From contig CAVXYG010000006.1 of assembly GCA_963766005.1 (NCBI GenBank), forward strand, positions 406,382 to 470,381: a stretch of DNA of 64,000 bases, given 5' to 3'. This document shows, in pieces, positions 1 to 8,633 of this stretch (the stretch's first letter is position 1; each line of letters begins with the position of its first letter). Position numbers and translations under genes: made by a program. The notes beneath the pieces were generated by a model that worked only from the letters and a program-made list of their open reading frames with translations, had not been told where the DNA came from and searched no databases. Source of the stretch: CAVXYG01 sp963766005 (GTDB lineage Bacteria > Actinomycetota > Actinomycetes > S36-B12 > GCA-2699445).

Positions 1-168
1 CTGGTGGCGATCGTGCGCGGGCCTAGGGTCATCGCTCCCTCCCCGGACGACCCGCTCGAGGCCGGCGACGAGCTGCTGTTCGTCTGCGCACCCGATGTCG
101 AGGACGAGCTGCAGAACCTCCTGTCGCCCCATGACCACGGGGCGTCTGGAGGCCAGCCGCCTCGCTAG
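1..168 (+). CDS. TrkA-type K+ channel/transporter regulator, C-terminal fragment
   Basis: Reading frame 1 is open from the window edge to TAG and encodes the last 55 residues of a protein that starts outside the window. The pattern 'VAIVRG...VIAPSPDDPLEAGDELLFV' is the typical end of a TrkA_C (RCK_C) domain, the ligand-sensing domain of potassium uptake regulators such as TrkA/CeoC/KtrA. It is followed by an acidic, then polar tail. Only the domain class can be stated. The gene converges on smc with about 35 bases between the stop codons. Confidence 0.75.
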   Translation: MVAIVRGPRVIAPSPDDPLEAGDELLFVCAPDVEDELQNLLSPHDHGASGGQPPR

Positions 169-203
169 GCGGACTCGTGTCCTGCTCCTGCGTGCGAGGC
201 TCG

Positions 204-3200
204 CTAGGAGGATTCCGCCGGGGCGGCGCCCGTGAGGTCGATGACCGGTTCGGTCCCGTCCGGCTGCACAGGCGCGGTGCCGGGGCGCGGCGAGAGCCGC
301 TGCGAGATGACCTCGGTGACGCCATCGGACCGCATCGCTACGCCGTAGAGGGCGTCGGCGGCCTCCATGGTCCGTTTCTGGTGCGTGATGATGATCAACT
401 GACTGCTGGTGCGCAGTTCCTCGATGACGTCGATGAGCCGGCCCAGATTGGTGTCGTCCAGGGCGGCCTCGACCTCGTCGAGGACGTAGAAGGGGCTCGG
501 CCGAGCCTTGAACAGGGCGATGAGGAACGCCACCGCAGTCAGCGACCGCTCACCGCCGGACAGCAGCGACAGTCGCTTGATCTTCTTGCCCGGGGGCCGC
601 GCCTCGACCTCGACGCCGGTGACGAGCATGTCGTGCGGATCGGTCAGGACCAGCCGACCCTCGCCACCAGGGAACAGCCGGGCGAAGACTCGCTCGAAAT
701 GGGCAGCAGCGTCCACGAACGCCTCGGCGAAGACCTGCTCCACCCGGGCATCGATGTCCTTCACGATGCCCTGCAGATCATGGCGACTCCGCTTCATGTC
801 CTCGATCTGCTCGTTGAGGTACGTGGAGCGCTCCTCCGCGGCGGCGAACTCCTCCAGCGCCAGCGGGTTGACGGTACCCAGAAGCGACAGCGACCGCTCA
901 GCAGCCCGCAAGCGTCGTTCCTGGGCCCGGCGTTCGTAGGGGTACGGCTCGGTGTCGCCCGCCGCGGCTTCCTCCGCGTCCCCGGGCGTCGCGGGGCTCG
1001 GCGGGATCGGCACGTCAGGGCCGTACTCGTCGACCAGGACCTCGGTGCTGATGCCGTGCTCGGTGAGCGCCCGCTCCGCGAGCTGCTCGATCCGCAGCCG
1101 CTGCTCGGCTCGCGCCACTTCGTCGCGGTGCACGGAGTCGGTGAGCCGCGCCACCTGCGACTCCAGGTCGCGGATCCGCGTGCGCACGCCGGTCAGCTGG
1201 TGGTGCCGCTGCGTCGCTGCCTCGCGCAGGTGGCGGCGCTGCTCGGCGGTCTCGGCAAGATCGCGCTCCGCCGTCGCTTGCGCGGCTGAGGCCACTTCGG
1301 CGACCGCGGCCGCGACTTCGGCCCGCCGGACCCGCCGGCTGTGCTGGCGCGCAGCCCGCTCGCGGCTGCGCTCTTCCTCCTCGGCGGCGCGCTGCAGCGA
1401 TGCGGCCCGCTGCGACTGGGATGCCGCTCGCTCCTGCAGCGTGTGCAGGCTCATCCGGGCCTCGGTCTCGGTCTGCCGCAGCTGCCCCAGCCGTGCGATC
1501 AGTTCCGGTTCGCTGTCGTTGTCGGGCTCTGGCAGGCTGTCGAGCTCGGCCTGTGCCAGGCCTTGCGCTTGGAGCGCGGCCTGCAGGGCCCCCCGGTCGG
1601 TGTCCACTGCCGACTCCAGGCCCGTCAGGCGCCGCGAACTGGCCTCGACCGCGGCCCTGGCCGACTGCATCCTGCGCTGCCACTGCGTGCGCCGCTCGTC
1701 GCTGGCGGCCTGGCGGGTACGGGCGTCCTGCCAACGGGTGCGCGCCTGCTCGACGTCCTCGGCGCAGTGCTGCTCGACCTCCAACGCGGCATCGAGGGCC
1801 GCCTGCGCGGCGTCGGCGCGATCCGCGGCCTCGGCGACGGCCCGGCCTGCGGCGGTGACGGCGTCCTGCATATCCCAGCGGGTCGATCCGTCGCGAACGC
1901 CGCCGCGGGCCCACGTCGAGGCCAGGAGATCGCCGTGCGGCGTCACCGCGATCCATCGGCCGGGGCCGCGCACGAGGTCCACCGCCTCGGCGAGGTCCGC
2001 CACGAGGACGAAGTCGGCGAGCAGCGCTGCGACCGCCGGGCCGACCGGACCGGGGATCTCGACCGTGTCGGCGAGCCGCCGCCCCGTCGCCGGACTGCCT
2101 GCCCCCTCGTGCGCACCGTCGGCGGCGATCACGAGCTCGGCCCGATCGACCCCGCGCTCACGCAGCATCGCCAGTCCCTCGGCCGCGACTCGCGGATCGG
2201 CGACGACGAGACCCTCGGCCAGTGCGCCCATCGCCGCCACGACCGCGGTGCGATGCTCATCGCCCACAGTGACGAGATCCGCCACGGTGCCCAGCACACC
2301 GCTCAACTCCTCGGCGAGGAATGCCGAACCGGAGTTGGCGTCCATCGAAGCGACCGATGCCGCCAGCGTCTCCTCGCGGGCGGCAGCCGCCGCCTGCTCC
2401 CGATTGGCCTGCTGCACCTCCGCGCGGTGCGTCGTCACCTGCGCCGCTGCGTCCGACCTGCGCTGCTTGGCCCGGTCCCACGCCGATTGCAGCGGACCCA
2501 GGTCGATGGCCTCCCCCGCGCTGTCGTCGTCGCTCGTTTCTTCGGCACCCACCGCGGCGAGCGCCTCGTCGGCGCTGGTGAGGGCTTCGCGCGCCCGGCC
2601 CAGCTCGGCCTCGCGGGCCGTCAGACCGGCCTCCGCGGCGCTCACCCGCGAGCCGGCACGGCCGACGGCGGCAGTGGCGTGCTCCAGCTGGCGGCGCTGC
2701 TGCTTGGTTGCGCTCTGGAGTTCGCCGAGTTCGTCCTCCAACGATGTCCGCGCGGCGACGATGCCGGCCACCTGGTCGGATGCCTGCCGCACCTGCGCGG
2801 CGAGCGCCGCGTGCTCCTCGCGCGCCCGTGCGGCATCGGAGCGCAACTGCTCGGGGTTGCGACCAGTGGACGGCGGCGCGCCGGTGTCCAGGACGAGTCT
2901 GCGCTCGGCGGCAACTGCAGCCAGCCCCCGCAGCCGCTCCGAGACCCGGGTCAATCGGTTCCAGATGTCCTCTGCGGCCTCGAGCAACGGCTCGGCCTCC
3001 TCCGCCGCGGCCTGCAGCTGCGATTCCTCGGTCCGCTGGGCCAGCAGGTCCGACTCCCGCTCGGCCTTGGTATGGAGCAGCGCCTCCTCGTCGGCCACTT
3101 CGCGCTCCAGCGCGGTGACGGCCGTGATGTAGTCGTCGGCCAGCAGGCGCAGTCGCGCATCGCGCACGTCGGCCTGGATGACCGCGGCCCGCCGAGCCAC

Positions 3201-3830
3201 CTCGGCCTGGCGCCCCAGGGGCTTCAGCTGCCGGCGCAGCTCGGTGGCCAGGTCCTGCAGTCGCGACAGCTTCTCCCCGAGTCCGTCGAGCTTGCGCAGC
3301 GCCTTCTCCTTGCGCTTGCGGTGCTTCAGCACCCCGGCGGCCTCCTCGATGAAGCCGCGTCGCTCCTCAGCGGTGGCGTGCAGGATCGAGTCGAGGCGGC
3401 CCTGGCCGACGATGACGTGCATCTCGCGCCCGATACCCGAATCGGACAGCAACTCCTGCACGTCGAGCAGTCGGCATGCGCTGCCGTTGATGGCGTAGTC
3501 CGAGCCGCCGGATCGGAACATGATCCGCGAGATCGTGACCTCGGTGTAGTCGATCGGCAGCGCACCGTCTGTGTTGTCGATCGTGAGGCTGACCTCGGCG
3601 CGACCCAGTGCGGGGCGGCCCGCGGTCCCGGCGAAGATGACGTCTTCCATCTTGCCGCCGCGCAGAGACTTCGCGCCCTGTTCGCCCATCACCCACGCCA
3701 GAGCGTCCACAACGTTCGACTTCCCCGACCCGTTGGGCCCGACGACCGCAGTGACGCCCGGCTCGAGTTCGAGCGTCGTCGCGGAGGCGAACGACTTGAA
3801 CCCCTTCAGGGTCAGCGTCTTCAGGTACAC
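204..3830 (-). CDS. smc: Chromosome segregation ATPase SMC
   Basis: Full-length SMC of about 1208 residues, the DNA-loop-extruding ATPase that condenses and segregates the chromosome with ScpA/ScpB. Read here: Walker A GPNGSGKS at residues 31-38, Q-loop region GEQGAKSLRGG, two long coiled-coil arms flanking a Gly-rich hinge, the signature LLSGGERSL and Walker B FYVLDEVEAALD near the C-terminus. I chose the GTG at 3830 because GAGGAG lies 6 bases upstream and the product then begins MYLKTLTLKGFKSF as in actinobacterial SMCs; an in-frame ATG at 3848 would add six residues. It ends a minus-strand run containing mutM and rnc, its usual neighbours. Confidence 0.97.
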   Translation of the reverse strand: MYLKTLTLKGFKSFASATTLELEPGVTAVVGPNGSGKSNVVDALAWVMGEQGAKSLRGGKMEDVIFAGTAGRPALGRAEVSLTIDNTDGALPIDYTEVTISRIMFRSGGSDYAINGSACRLLDVQELLSDSGIGREMHVIVGQGRLDSILHATAEERRGFIEEAAGVLKHRKRKEKALRKLDGLGEKLSRLQDLATELRRQLKPLGRQAEVARRAAVIQADVRDARLRLLADDYITAVTALEREVADEEALLHTKAERESDLLAQRTEESQLQAAAEEAEPLLEAAEDIWNRLTRVSERLRGLAAVAAERRLVLDTGAPPSTGRNPEQLRSDAARAREEHAALAAQVRQASDQVAGIVAARTSLEDELGELQSATKQQRRQLEHATAAVGRAGSRVSAAEAGLTAREAELGRAREALTSADEALAAVGAEETSDDDSAGEAIDLGPLQSAWDRAKQRRSDAAAQVTTHRAEVQQANREQAAAAAREETLAASVASMDANSGSAFLAEELSGVLGTVADLVTVGDEHRTAVVAAMGALAEGLVVADPRVAAEGLAMLRERGVDRAELVIAADGAHEGAGSPATGRRLADTVEIPGPVGPAVAALLADFVLVADLAEAVDLVRGPGRWIAVTPHGDLLASTWARGGVRDGSTRWDMQDAVTAAGRAVAEAADRADAAQAALDAALEVEQHCAEDVEQARTRWQDARTRQAASDERRTQWQRRMQSARAAVEASSRRLTGLESAVDTDRGALQAALQAQGLAQAELDSLPEPDNDSEPELIARLGQLRQTETEARMSLHTLQERAASQSQRAASLQRAAEEEERSRERAARQHSRRVRRAEVAAAVAEVASAAQATAERDLAETAEQRRHLREAATQRHHQLTGVRTRIRDLESQVARLTDSVHRDEVARAEQRLRIEQLAERALTEHGISTEVLVDEYGPDVPIPPSPATPGDAEEAAAGDTEPYPYERRAQERRLRAAERSLSLLGTVNPLALEEFAAAEERSTYLNEQIEDMKRSRHDLQGIVKDIDARVEQVFAEAFVDAAAHFERVFARLFPGGEGRLVLTDPHDMLVTGVEVEARPPGKKIKRLSLLSGGERSLTAVAFLIALFKARPSPFYVLDEVEAALDDTNLGRLIDVIEELRTSSQLIIITHQKRTMEAADALYGVAMRSDGVTEVISQRLSPRPGTAPVQPDGTEPVIDLTGAAPAESS

Positions 3831-4055
3831 GAGCGACTCCTCGACCACCGAGCGTTAGCCACCCACGATAACCCGAGCCGACGGCGGCACCGACGACTGA
3901 CGCGCGCCTCGGGGGCTGGCGGCGGCTTGTCTGATCGGCCTCGGAGGAGCGGCTGGCCGTGATCTGGGCGTGTTCCGGACTGGCCCCACCGATGCGCTGC
4001 CATCACCCCAGACCCGGACACCGCGGCGGGGTATCCCGGCAGCCGACCCGCCCGG

Positions 4056-4283
4056 CTACGCCAGCACGGGTCGCAGTAGGTCCTCCTCGGGCGCGTCCAG
4101 AGAGTCGACGAGCCGGTGCTGATCGGGTGCACCTGCCGACCCGGTACGGGCTGCCAGGGCGAGTTCCTCCGACAACCGAGCTACCTCGGCCTCGAGCGCT
4201 GCCACTCGGGAGCGCAGCCGGTCGTTCTCCCATACCAGTCGGGGGTCGGTTGCAGCGAGATGTCCATACAGCGCCTTGGCCAT
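4056..4283 (-). CDS. Small conserved coiled-coil protein upstream of smc
   Basis: A 75-residue protein starting MAKALYGH...DPRLVWEN, followed by a heptad-like stretch (RLRSRVAALEAEVARLSEEL) that should form a short coiled coil, then a polar tail. I recall similar short actinobacterial proteins beginning 'MAKALxGHxxxxDPR' but know no function. The start is supported by GGAAGG 8 bases before the ATG; the open frame extends further upstream to 4388 without such support. It lies between mutM and smc on the same strand. The sequence would suit a small partner or scaffold protein, but that is inference only. Confidence 0.6.
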   Translation of the reverse strand: MAKALYGHLAATDPRLVWENDRLRSRVAALEAEVARLSEELALAARTGSAGAPDQHRLVDSLDAPEEDLLRPVLA

Positions 4284-4418
4284 GGCAAGTGCCTTCCGGG
4301 AAACGTCGTCGGCCCGCGGGTGGATCCGCGGGGCAGTGCGGGCGACCGCAGTCTCCACGTCCTTCCCAGCGTGGCAGCAGCCAAACACCCGGTCAAGGCT
4401 GGCCGACCGAGCGCCGGG

Positions 4419-5276
4419 TCAGCGGCGCCGCACCGGCAGCCGCTGGCAGCGCGGACACCGATGGCTGGAGCGATTCGCGAACGCCTCGCGGAGGATCGGG
4501 CGGCCGCAGCGACGGCACGGTTGGCCGGCGCGCCCGTAGACGGCGAGATCGCGGGAGAACCAGCCACTGTCGCCGTTCACGTTGACGTAGAGGGGGTCGA
4601 AGCTCGTCCCACCGGCCTCCAGCGCTTCGCTCATGACCTCCGAGGCGGTCTGCAGCACCGAGCAGGCCTCCTTGGCGGACAGGGAATCGGTGGCCCTCGA
4701 CGGGTGGAGCCGGCAGCGCCACAGCGTCTCGTCGGCGTAGATGTTGCCGATCCCGGACACGACCGTCTGGTCGAGCAGTCCTCGTTTGATGCCGGTCCGC
4801 CTCGATCGCAGCCGTGCCCCCGCCGAAGCGATGTCGTAGGAGGGATCGAACGGGTCGGCGGCGATGTGCGCCACGACCGACGGCAGCCCGGTAGGCGCGT
4901 CGTCCACCAGCAACCACCCGAAGGTGCGCTGGTCCACGAAGGACAGCACCGCGCCGTCGGTGAAGCGCACCCGCACCCGCTCATGGGGTCCGAAGCCCAG
5001 CTCACCGGTCGCAGCGGTTCGGAACTGCCCGCTCATCGCCAAGTGCGCGACCAGGACCGGGTGTGGCGCGTCGAGGAGTCGCAGCCACAAGAACTTGCCG
5101 CGCCGTTCGACCGAGGCGATAGCGGCGCCGGCGAGTGCGTCGCAGAAGGCCGTCGCGCCCCCGAGCTGCCGGCGGACCGCCCGGGGATGCAGCACCGCGG
5201 CCGAGGCGATCCGGCGGCCCGTGACGGCCTCAGCAAGCCCACGGCGCACCGTCTCCACTTCCGGCAGCTCAGGCAC
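4419..5276 (-). CDS. mutM: Formamidopyrimidine-DNA glycosylase (Fpg/MutM)
   Basis: Base-excision repair enzyme of 285 residues that removes 8-oxoguanine and formamidopyrimidines and cuts the abasic site. After the initiator it reads PELPEVETVRRGL, placing the catalytic Pro and Glu at the N-terminus. A conserved Lys falls in GKFLWLRL (residues 60-67), the helix-two-turn-helix region reads DQTVVSGIGNIYADE, and a C-terminal zinc finger CRRC...CPRC binds DNA. The GTG start at 5276 overlaps the end of rnc by 8 bases, indicating translational coupling; longer versions of the frame run inside rnc and lack the N-terminal proline. Confidence 0.96.
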   Translation of the reverse strand: MPELPEVETVRRGLAEAVTGRRIASAAVLHPRAVRRQLGGATAFCDALAGAAIASVERRGKFLWLRLLDAPHPVLVAHLAMSGQFRTAATGELGFGPHERVRVRFTDGAVLSFVDQRTFGWLLVDDAPTGLPSVVAHIAADPFDPSYDIASAGARLRSRRTGIKRGLLDQTVVSGIGNIYADETLWRCRLHPSRATDSLSAKEACSVLQTASEVMSEALEAGGTSFDPLYVNVNGDSGWFSRDLAVYGRAGQPCRRCGRPILREAFANRSSHRCPRCQRLPVRRR

Positions 5277-5982
5277 CGCCCGCCTCCGGCTGGCCCAGCG
5301 CCTGATACGCCGTCTGGGCTGCCTGCATTTCGGCGTCCTTCTTGGTCCGTCCGGAGCCGCGGCCGAAGTCGCCGGTGCTGAGCCGGACCTGCGCCGTGAA
5401 GCGGCGGTCGTGGTCGGGCCCCTCGGTCGTGACGAGGTACTCCGGAACCCCCAGGCCCAGGCGGGCTGTGAGCTCCTGCAACGAGGTCTTCCAGTCCAGA
5501 CCCACTCCGAGCTCTGCCGCCTCGGTGATACGCCTGCCGAAGAGCCGATCCACCAGCTGCGCAGCCTGCGGCAAACCGCAGCCGATGTAGACGGCGCCGA
5601 GCACGGCCTCCATGGCGTCGGCGAGGATCGAGGTCTTGTCGTGGCCGCCGGTCGCCGCCTCGCCCCTGCCGAGCCGCACGTACTCCCCCAGGCCGAGAGT
5701 CCGCGCGGCCTCTGCACAGGCCCGGGCGTTGACGACCGAAGCCCGGATCTTGGCGAGCTCGCCCTCAGCCCGCTCGGGGTAGCGGCGGTACAGCGTGTCG
5801 GTCACCACCATCTCGAGGATGGCGTCGCCGAGGAACTCCAGGCGCTCGTTGTTCGGCAGTCCGCCGTGCTCGTTGGCAAAGGAGCGGTGGGTCAGGGCCA
5901 GTTCGAGGACGTCGCCGGGAACCGTCATGCCCGCGAGGGGCGCGAGGACCTCGTCGAGGTCCGCCGAGGGGTAGTGCGTCAC
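5269..5982 (-). CDS. rnc: Ribonuclease III
   Basis: Double-strand RNA endonuclease of about 237 residues for rRNA and mRNA processing. The RNase III signature NERLEFLGDAILEM is followed by the second acidic cluster DKTSILADAMEAVLGA, giving the metal-binding carboxylates, and a dsRNA-binding domain fills the last 70 residues (...DWKTSLQELTARLG...GRTKKDAEMQAAQTAYQAL). I took the GTG at 5982, 24 bases past the rpmF stop, because earlier frame extensions run into rpmF; this start has only a weak Shine-Dalgarno sequence. It is part of the DUF177-rpmF-rnc-mutM cluster usual in Actinobacteria. Confidence 0.95.
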   Translation of the reverse strand: MTHYPSADLDEVLAPLAGMTVPGDVLELALTHRSFANEHGGLPNNERLEFLGDAILEMVVTDTLYRRYPERAEGELAKIRASVVNARACAEAARTLGLGEYVRLGRGEAATGGHDKTSILADAMEAVLGAVYIGCGLPQAAQLVDRLFGRRITEAAELGVGLDWKTSLQELTARLGLGVPEYLVTTEGPDHDRRFTAQVRLSTGDFGRGSGRTKKDAEMQAAQTAYQALGQPEAGGA

Positions 5983-6005
5983 GTTCAGCCCTGTCCCGAC
6001 TCCGA

Positions 6006-6179
6006 TCAGATGTCCAGGACCTGACGCTTGTCGTAGGTGCCGCACGTCGGGCACACGGTGTGCGGAAGCTTCTTGGAGCGGCACCGGTCGCAGGTGGCCA
6101 GCGTCAACGGGGCGGCCTTCCACTGCGCCCGCCGATGGCGGGTGTTGGAACGGGACATCTTCCGCTTCGGGACTGCCAT
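6006..6179 (-). CDS. rpmF: 50S ribosomal protein L32
   Basis: A 57-residue basic protein MAVPKRKMSRSNTRHRRAQW... with four cysteines arranged CDRC...CPTC, the zinc-ribbon form of bacterial L32. The start ATG lies one base after the stop codon of the upstream DUF177 gene, so the two are almost certainly translated together. Length and N-terminus match the family exactly. Confidence 0.97.
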   Translation of the reverse strand: MAVPKRKMSRSNTRHRRAQWKAAPLTLATCDRCRSKKLPHTVCPTCGTYDKRQVLDI

Positions 6180-6180
6180 G

Positions 6181-6774
6181 TCATTTGCCCTTCTCGTTGC
6201 TGTCGTGCCCGCTCGCTGTCGAGACGGCACCGGTGGTTCCTGGGAGCCAGTGCTGCAACTCGGCCCAGCGGGTGTCAGGCCGGTCATGCCGGTGGCCGGG
6301 CTCATCGGCCAAGCGCAGACCGCAGACCGGGCAGAGCCCAGGACAGTCCGGGGTGCACACGGGCACCTGCGGTAAGTCTAGAACAACCCCGTCGCGGAGC
6401 ACGGGCTCCAGGTCCAGCAGGTCGCCGACCAACTGCGGCAAGGGGTCCCCGTCCGCACCCGGAGGCGTCGCGAGATCGGGATACTCGAACAACTGCTGCA
6501 GGGCCACGACGATGCTGCCGGTCACCGGGTCGAGGCACCGGGAGCACTCCGCAGCGGTCTCCACCGTGGCTGAGCCGCTCACCAGAACGCCCTCCACGAC
6601 CGATTCCATCCGCAGGTCCAGCTCCACCGGCGACCCGGCCACGACCTCGCTACTGGAGACCGACCATCCGGCCGGCGCACGCAACGAGCGGCGAACGGTG
6701 AGCATCGCGCCTGCCCGGCGTCCCAGCGGCTTGGTGTCCAGCACCAGCGGGTCGCTCGCGTCCAGCGTCTTCAT
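6181..6774 (-). CDS. DUF177 (YceD-type) protein
   Basis: A 197-residue cytosolic protein of the YceD/DUF177 family, which is nearly always encoded directly before rpmF. In plants and E. coli the family is linked to 23S rRNA accumulation or ribosome assembly, so a role in large-subunit biogenesis is plausible. The frame contains CSRCLDPV in the middle and CTPDCPGLCPVCG near the C-terminus, the Cys pattern of the actinobacterial branch. The ATG at 6774 begins MKTLDASDPLVLDTKPLGRRAG, a typical family start. The stop is one base from the rpmF start. Confidence 0.9.
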   Translation of the reverse strand: MKTLDASDPLVLDTKPLGRRAGAMLTVRRSLRAPAGWSVSSSEVVAGSPVELDLRMESVVEGVLVSGSATVETAAECSRCLDPVTGSIVVALQQLFEYPDLATPPGADGDPLPQLVGDLLDLEPVLRDGVVLDLPQVPVCTPDCPGLCPVCGLRLADEPGHRHDRPDTRWAELQHWLPGTTGAVSTASGHDSNEKGK

Positions 6775-6873
6775 GGCTGCTCATCCAAGCTGCATCGGGG
6801 GGCGGGAACGGTGCCGACCGGCACCGGCCTACCACAGTAGCGACTCGGTCCGCGATCCCCCAAATGCATCGGG

Positions 6874-7452
6874 TCAGGGCAGCGCGACCGGCTCGTCTTC
6901 GACGGCCTCGGCCTGTGCGCGCACCTTCTGTCGCCCTGCTTCCACCGAATCCAGCGTCCGCGACAGCGTCGCGGAGAAGGCGGCGAGCTTGGCCTCGACG
7001 TACGCGTCTACCTCCGCACGCATCCCCTCCGCCTGGCGCTGAGCCCGGTCGAGCAGCCCGTCGGCCCGCAACTGTGCCTCCTGCAGGACCTCGTGCTGGT
7101 CGACGAGTGCTTCCCGCTCCTGATGCAGCTGCTCCCGGATCCCCTCGGCCTCGGCCTGCGCAGCCTCACGAACCCGGGAGACATCGATGAGTGCCTCCTC
7201 CCGCAGCCGCTCCGCCTCGGCATGCGCGGTGTCGCGGGACCGGTCGGCTTCCTCCTGGGCCGCCGCCATGATCTGGCTGCGCTGCGCCAGGATGGATGCT
7301 GCGGCGAGGATCTCCTCCGGCAGCGACTCGCGGGCGTGGCTCAGCAGTTGCAGCAGGCGGTCGCGATCGACGACGACGCCGGCACCGAACGCTCGTGGCC
7401 GGCCTGCCTCCAGCAGACCGATGGCCTCCTGCAACGTGTCATGGATGTCCAT
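6874..7452 (-). CDS. SepIVA-like DivIVA-domain cell division protein
   Basis: A 192-residue, almost entirely alpha-helical protein rich in Ala, Glu, Gln and Arg with continuous coiled-coil character from about residue 60 to 170. It begins MDIHDTLQEAIGLLE. The position between coaD and the DUF177-rpmF-rnc genes matches M. tuberculosis Rv2927c (SepIVA), a DivIVA-like factor needed for septation and peptidoglycan control, so I infer an orthologous role. The ATG at 7452 follows a strong ribosome-binding site GGAGGGGAG; the open frame extends further upstream but lacks one. Confidence 0.85.
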   Translation of the reverse strand: MDIHDTLQEAIGLLEAGRPRAFGAGVVVDRDRLLQLLSHARESLPEEILAAASILAQRSQIMAAAQEEADRSRDTAHAEAERLREEALIDVSRVREAAQAEAEGIREQLHQEREALVDQHEVLQEAQLRADGLLDRAQRQAEGMRAEVDAYVEAKLAAFSATLSRTLDSVEAGRQKVRAQAEAVEDEPVALP

Positions 7453-7567
7453 GGCTGCTCCCCTCCACCGGATGCGCGGACCGCCCGGACGATGCCCCAT
7501 TCTGCCTTGACATCATGGGCGAGCGAAGGACTGAGCCTCGCCGACCGCGCGCGGCGTGTTCCCGGCG

Positions 7568-8047
7568 TCATCGCTGGGCGATCTTCTGACGGATCCGCTC
7601 CAGCACCCGGTCGGGCACGAGTCCGGCGACATCGCCGCCGTAGGTGGCGACTTCCTTGACCAGGCTGCTCGACAGGTAGCCGTAGATCGGATTCGTGGAG
7701 AGGAAGAGCGTCTCCACGCCGCTGAGCCGGTGGTTCATCTGCGCCATCTGCAGCTCGTAGTCGAAATCGGTGACCGCGCGCAGTCCCTTGACGACCACGG
7801 AGATGCTCTGATCGCGGCAGTAGTCCACGAGCAGCCCGTGGAAGGCGTCCACCCGGATGTTGGGATACGGCGCGCAGACCTCGCGCAGCATCTCGATGCG
7901 CTCTTCGACCGTGAAGAGGCTGGACTTCTTCTTGTTGATGAGCACGCCGACGGTGACATCGTCGAACAGGGAGGCCGCCCGCGAGAAGACGTCGATGTGG
8001 CCGTTGGTCACCGGGTCGAACGAGCCCGGGCAGCACGCCTTGACCAT
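7568..8047 (-). CDS. coaD: Phosphopantetheine adenylyltransferase
   Basis: CoaD (159 residues) transfers AMP from ATP to 4'-phosphopantetheine, the penultimate step of coenzyme A synthesis. The nucleotidyltransferase motif GSFDPVTNGH lies at residues 8-17 and the C-terminal nucleotide-binding segment reads YGYLSSSLVKEVA. Internal landmarks NKKKSSLFTVEERIEMLRE and VVVKGLRAVTDFDYELQMA are those of bacterial CoaD. The ATG at 8047 begins one base after the rsmD stop codon, so rsmD and coaD are coupled, the usual arrangement. Confidence 0.97.
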   Translation of the reverse strand: MVKACCPGSFDPVTNGHIDVFSRAASLFDDVTVGVLINKKKSSLFTVEERIEMLREVCAPYPNIRVDAFHGLLVDYCRDQSISVVVKGLRAVTDFDYELQMAQMNHRLSGVETLFLSTNPIYGYLSSSLVKEVATYGGDVAGLVPDRVLERIRQKIAQR

Positions 8048-8048
8048 C

Positions 8049-8633
8049 TCAGGCCCCCTCCAGGTCCGGGTCATCGTCCTGCGCGTGACCGTACCAGACC
8101 GCGGTCTCGCCGTACCGGCGCCGATCCTGCGCCACCCAGGTCGCTGGCAGCGGGGACTCGGCGTCCCGGGCGGGCCGCTCGACCACGATCAGGGCACCGG
8201 GTGCCAGGCAACCGGCGTCGGCGAGCTTGGCGAGCAGCGCAGCCACCGTCCGCGCTGCCACGTCGTAGGGCGGATCGAGGAGGACGAGCTGAAACGGCGG
8301 GCCTGCGGTCGGCAGCCAGCGCTGTGCGTCCGCGCCGATCGCCGTTGCCCGATCTCCGACCCCGAGTGACTCGATGTTGCGGCGAAGCACGCCCAGGGCG
8401 GCGCGATCCCGCTCTACCGCGGTGGCGTCCGCGGCCCCTCGGCTCAACGCCTCCAGCGCGAGTGCGCCGGAGCCGGAGTAGAGATCCAGGACGCGGCAGC
8501 CGACGAGTCCGCCGAGGCGATGCTCGATGCTGCTGAACACCGCTTCCCGCACGCGGTCGGTCGTCGGCCGCGCGATCCTGCCCGGCACCGCGAGCCGGCG
8601 GCCGGCGAGGCTGCCTGCGATGATCCGCGTCAT
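8049..8633 (-). CDS. rsmD: 16S rRNA (guanine966-N2)-methyltransferase RsmD
   Basis: SAM-dependent methyltransferase of 194 residues acting on 16S rRNA G966 during 30S assembly. It begins MTRIIAGSLAGRRLAVP, the family's N-terminal substrate-binding signature, followed by SAM-binding motif I VLDLYSGSGALALEALSRGA and the catalytic motif LLDPPYD. The start overlaps the recG stop as ATGA (8630-8633) and its stop is one base from coaD, so recG-rsmD-coaD form one translationally coupled unit. Confidence 0.97.
   Translation of the reverse strand: MTRIIAGSLAGRRLAVPGRIARPTTDRVREAVFSSIEHRLGGLVGCRVLDLYSGSGALALEALSRGAADATAVERDRAALGVLRRNIESLGVGDRATAIGADAQRWLPTAGPPFQLVLLDPPYDVAARTVAALLAKLADAGCLAPGALIVVERPARDAESPLPATWVAQDRRRYGETAVWYGHAQDDDPDLEGA

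Noticed and set aside
952..3962. Two long plus-strand frames opposite smc
   Set aside because: No recognisable domain, Arg/Ser/Ala-rich shadow composition, and smc on the other strand has all its motifs.
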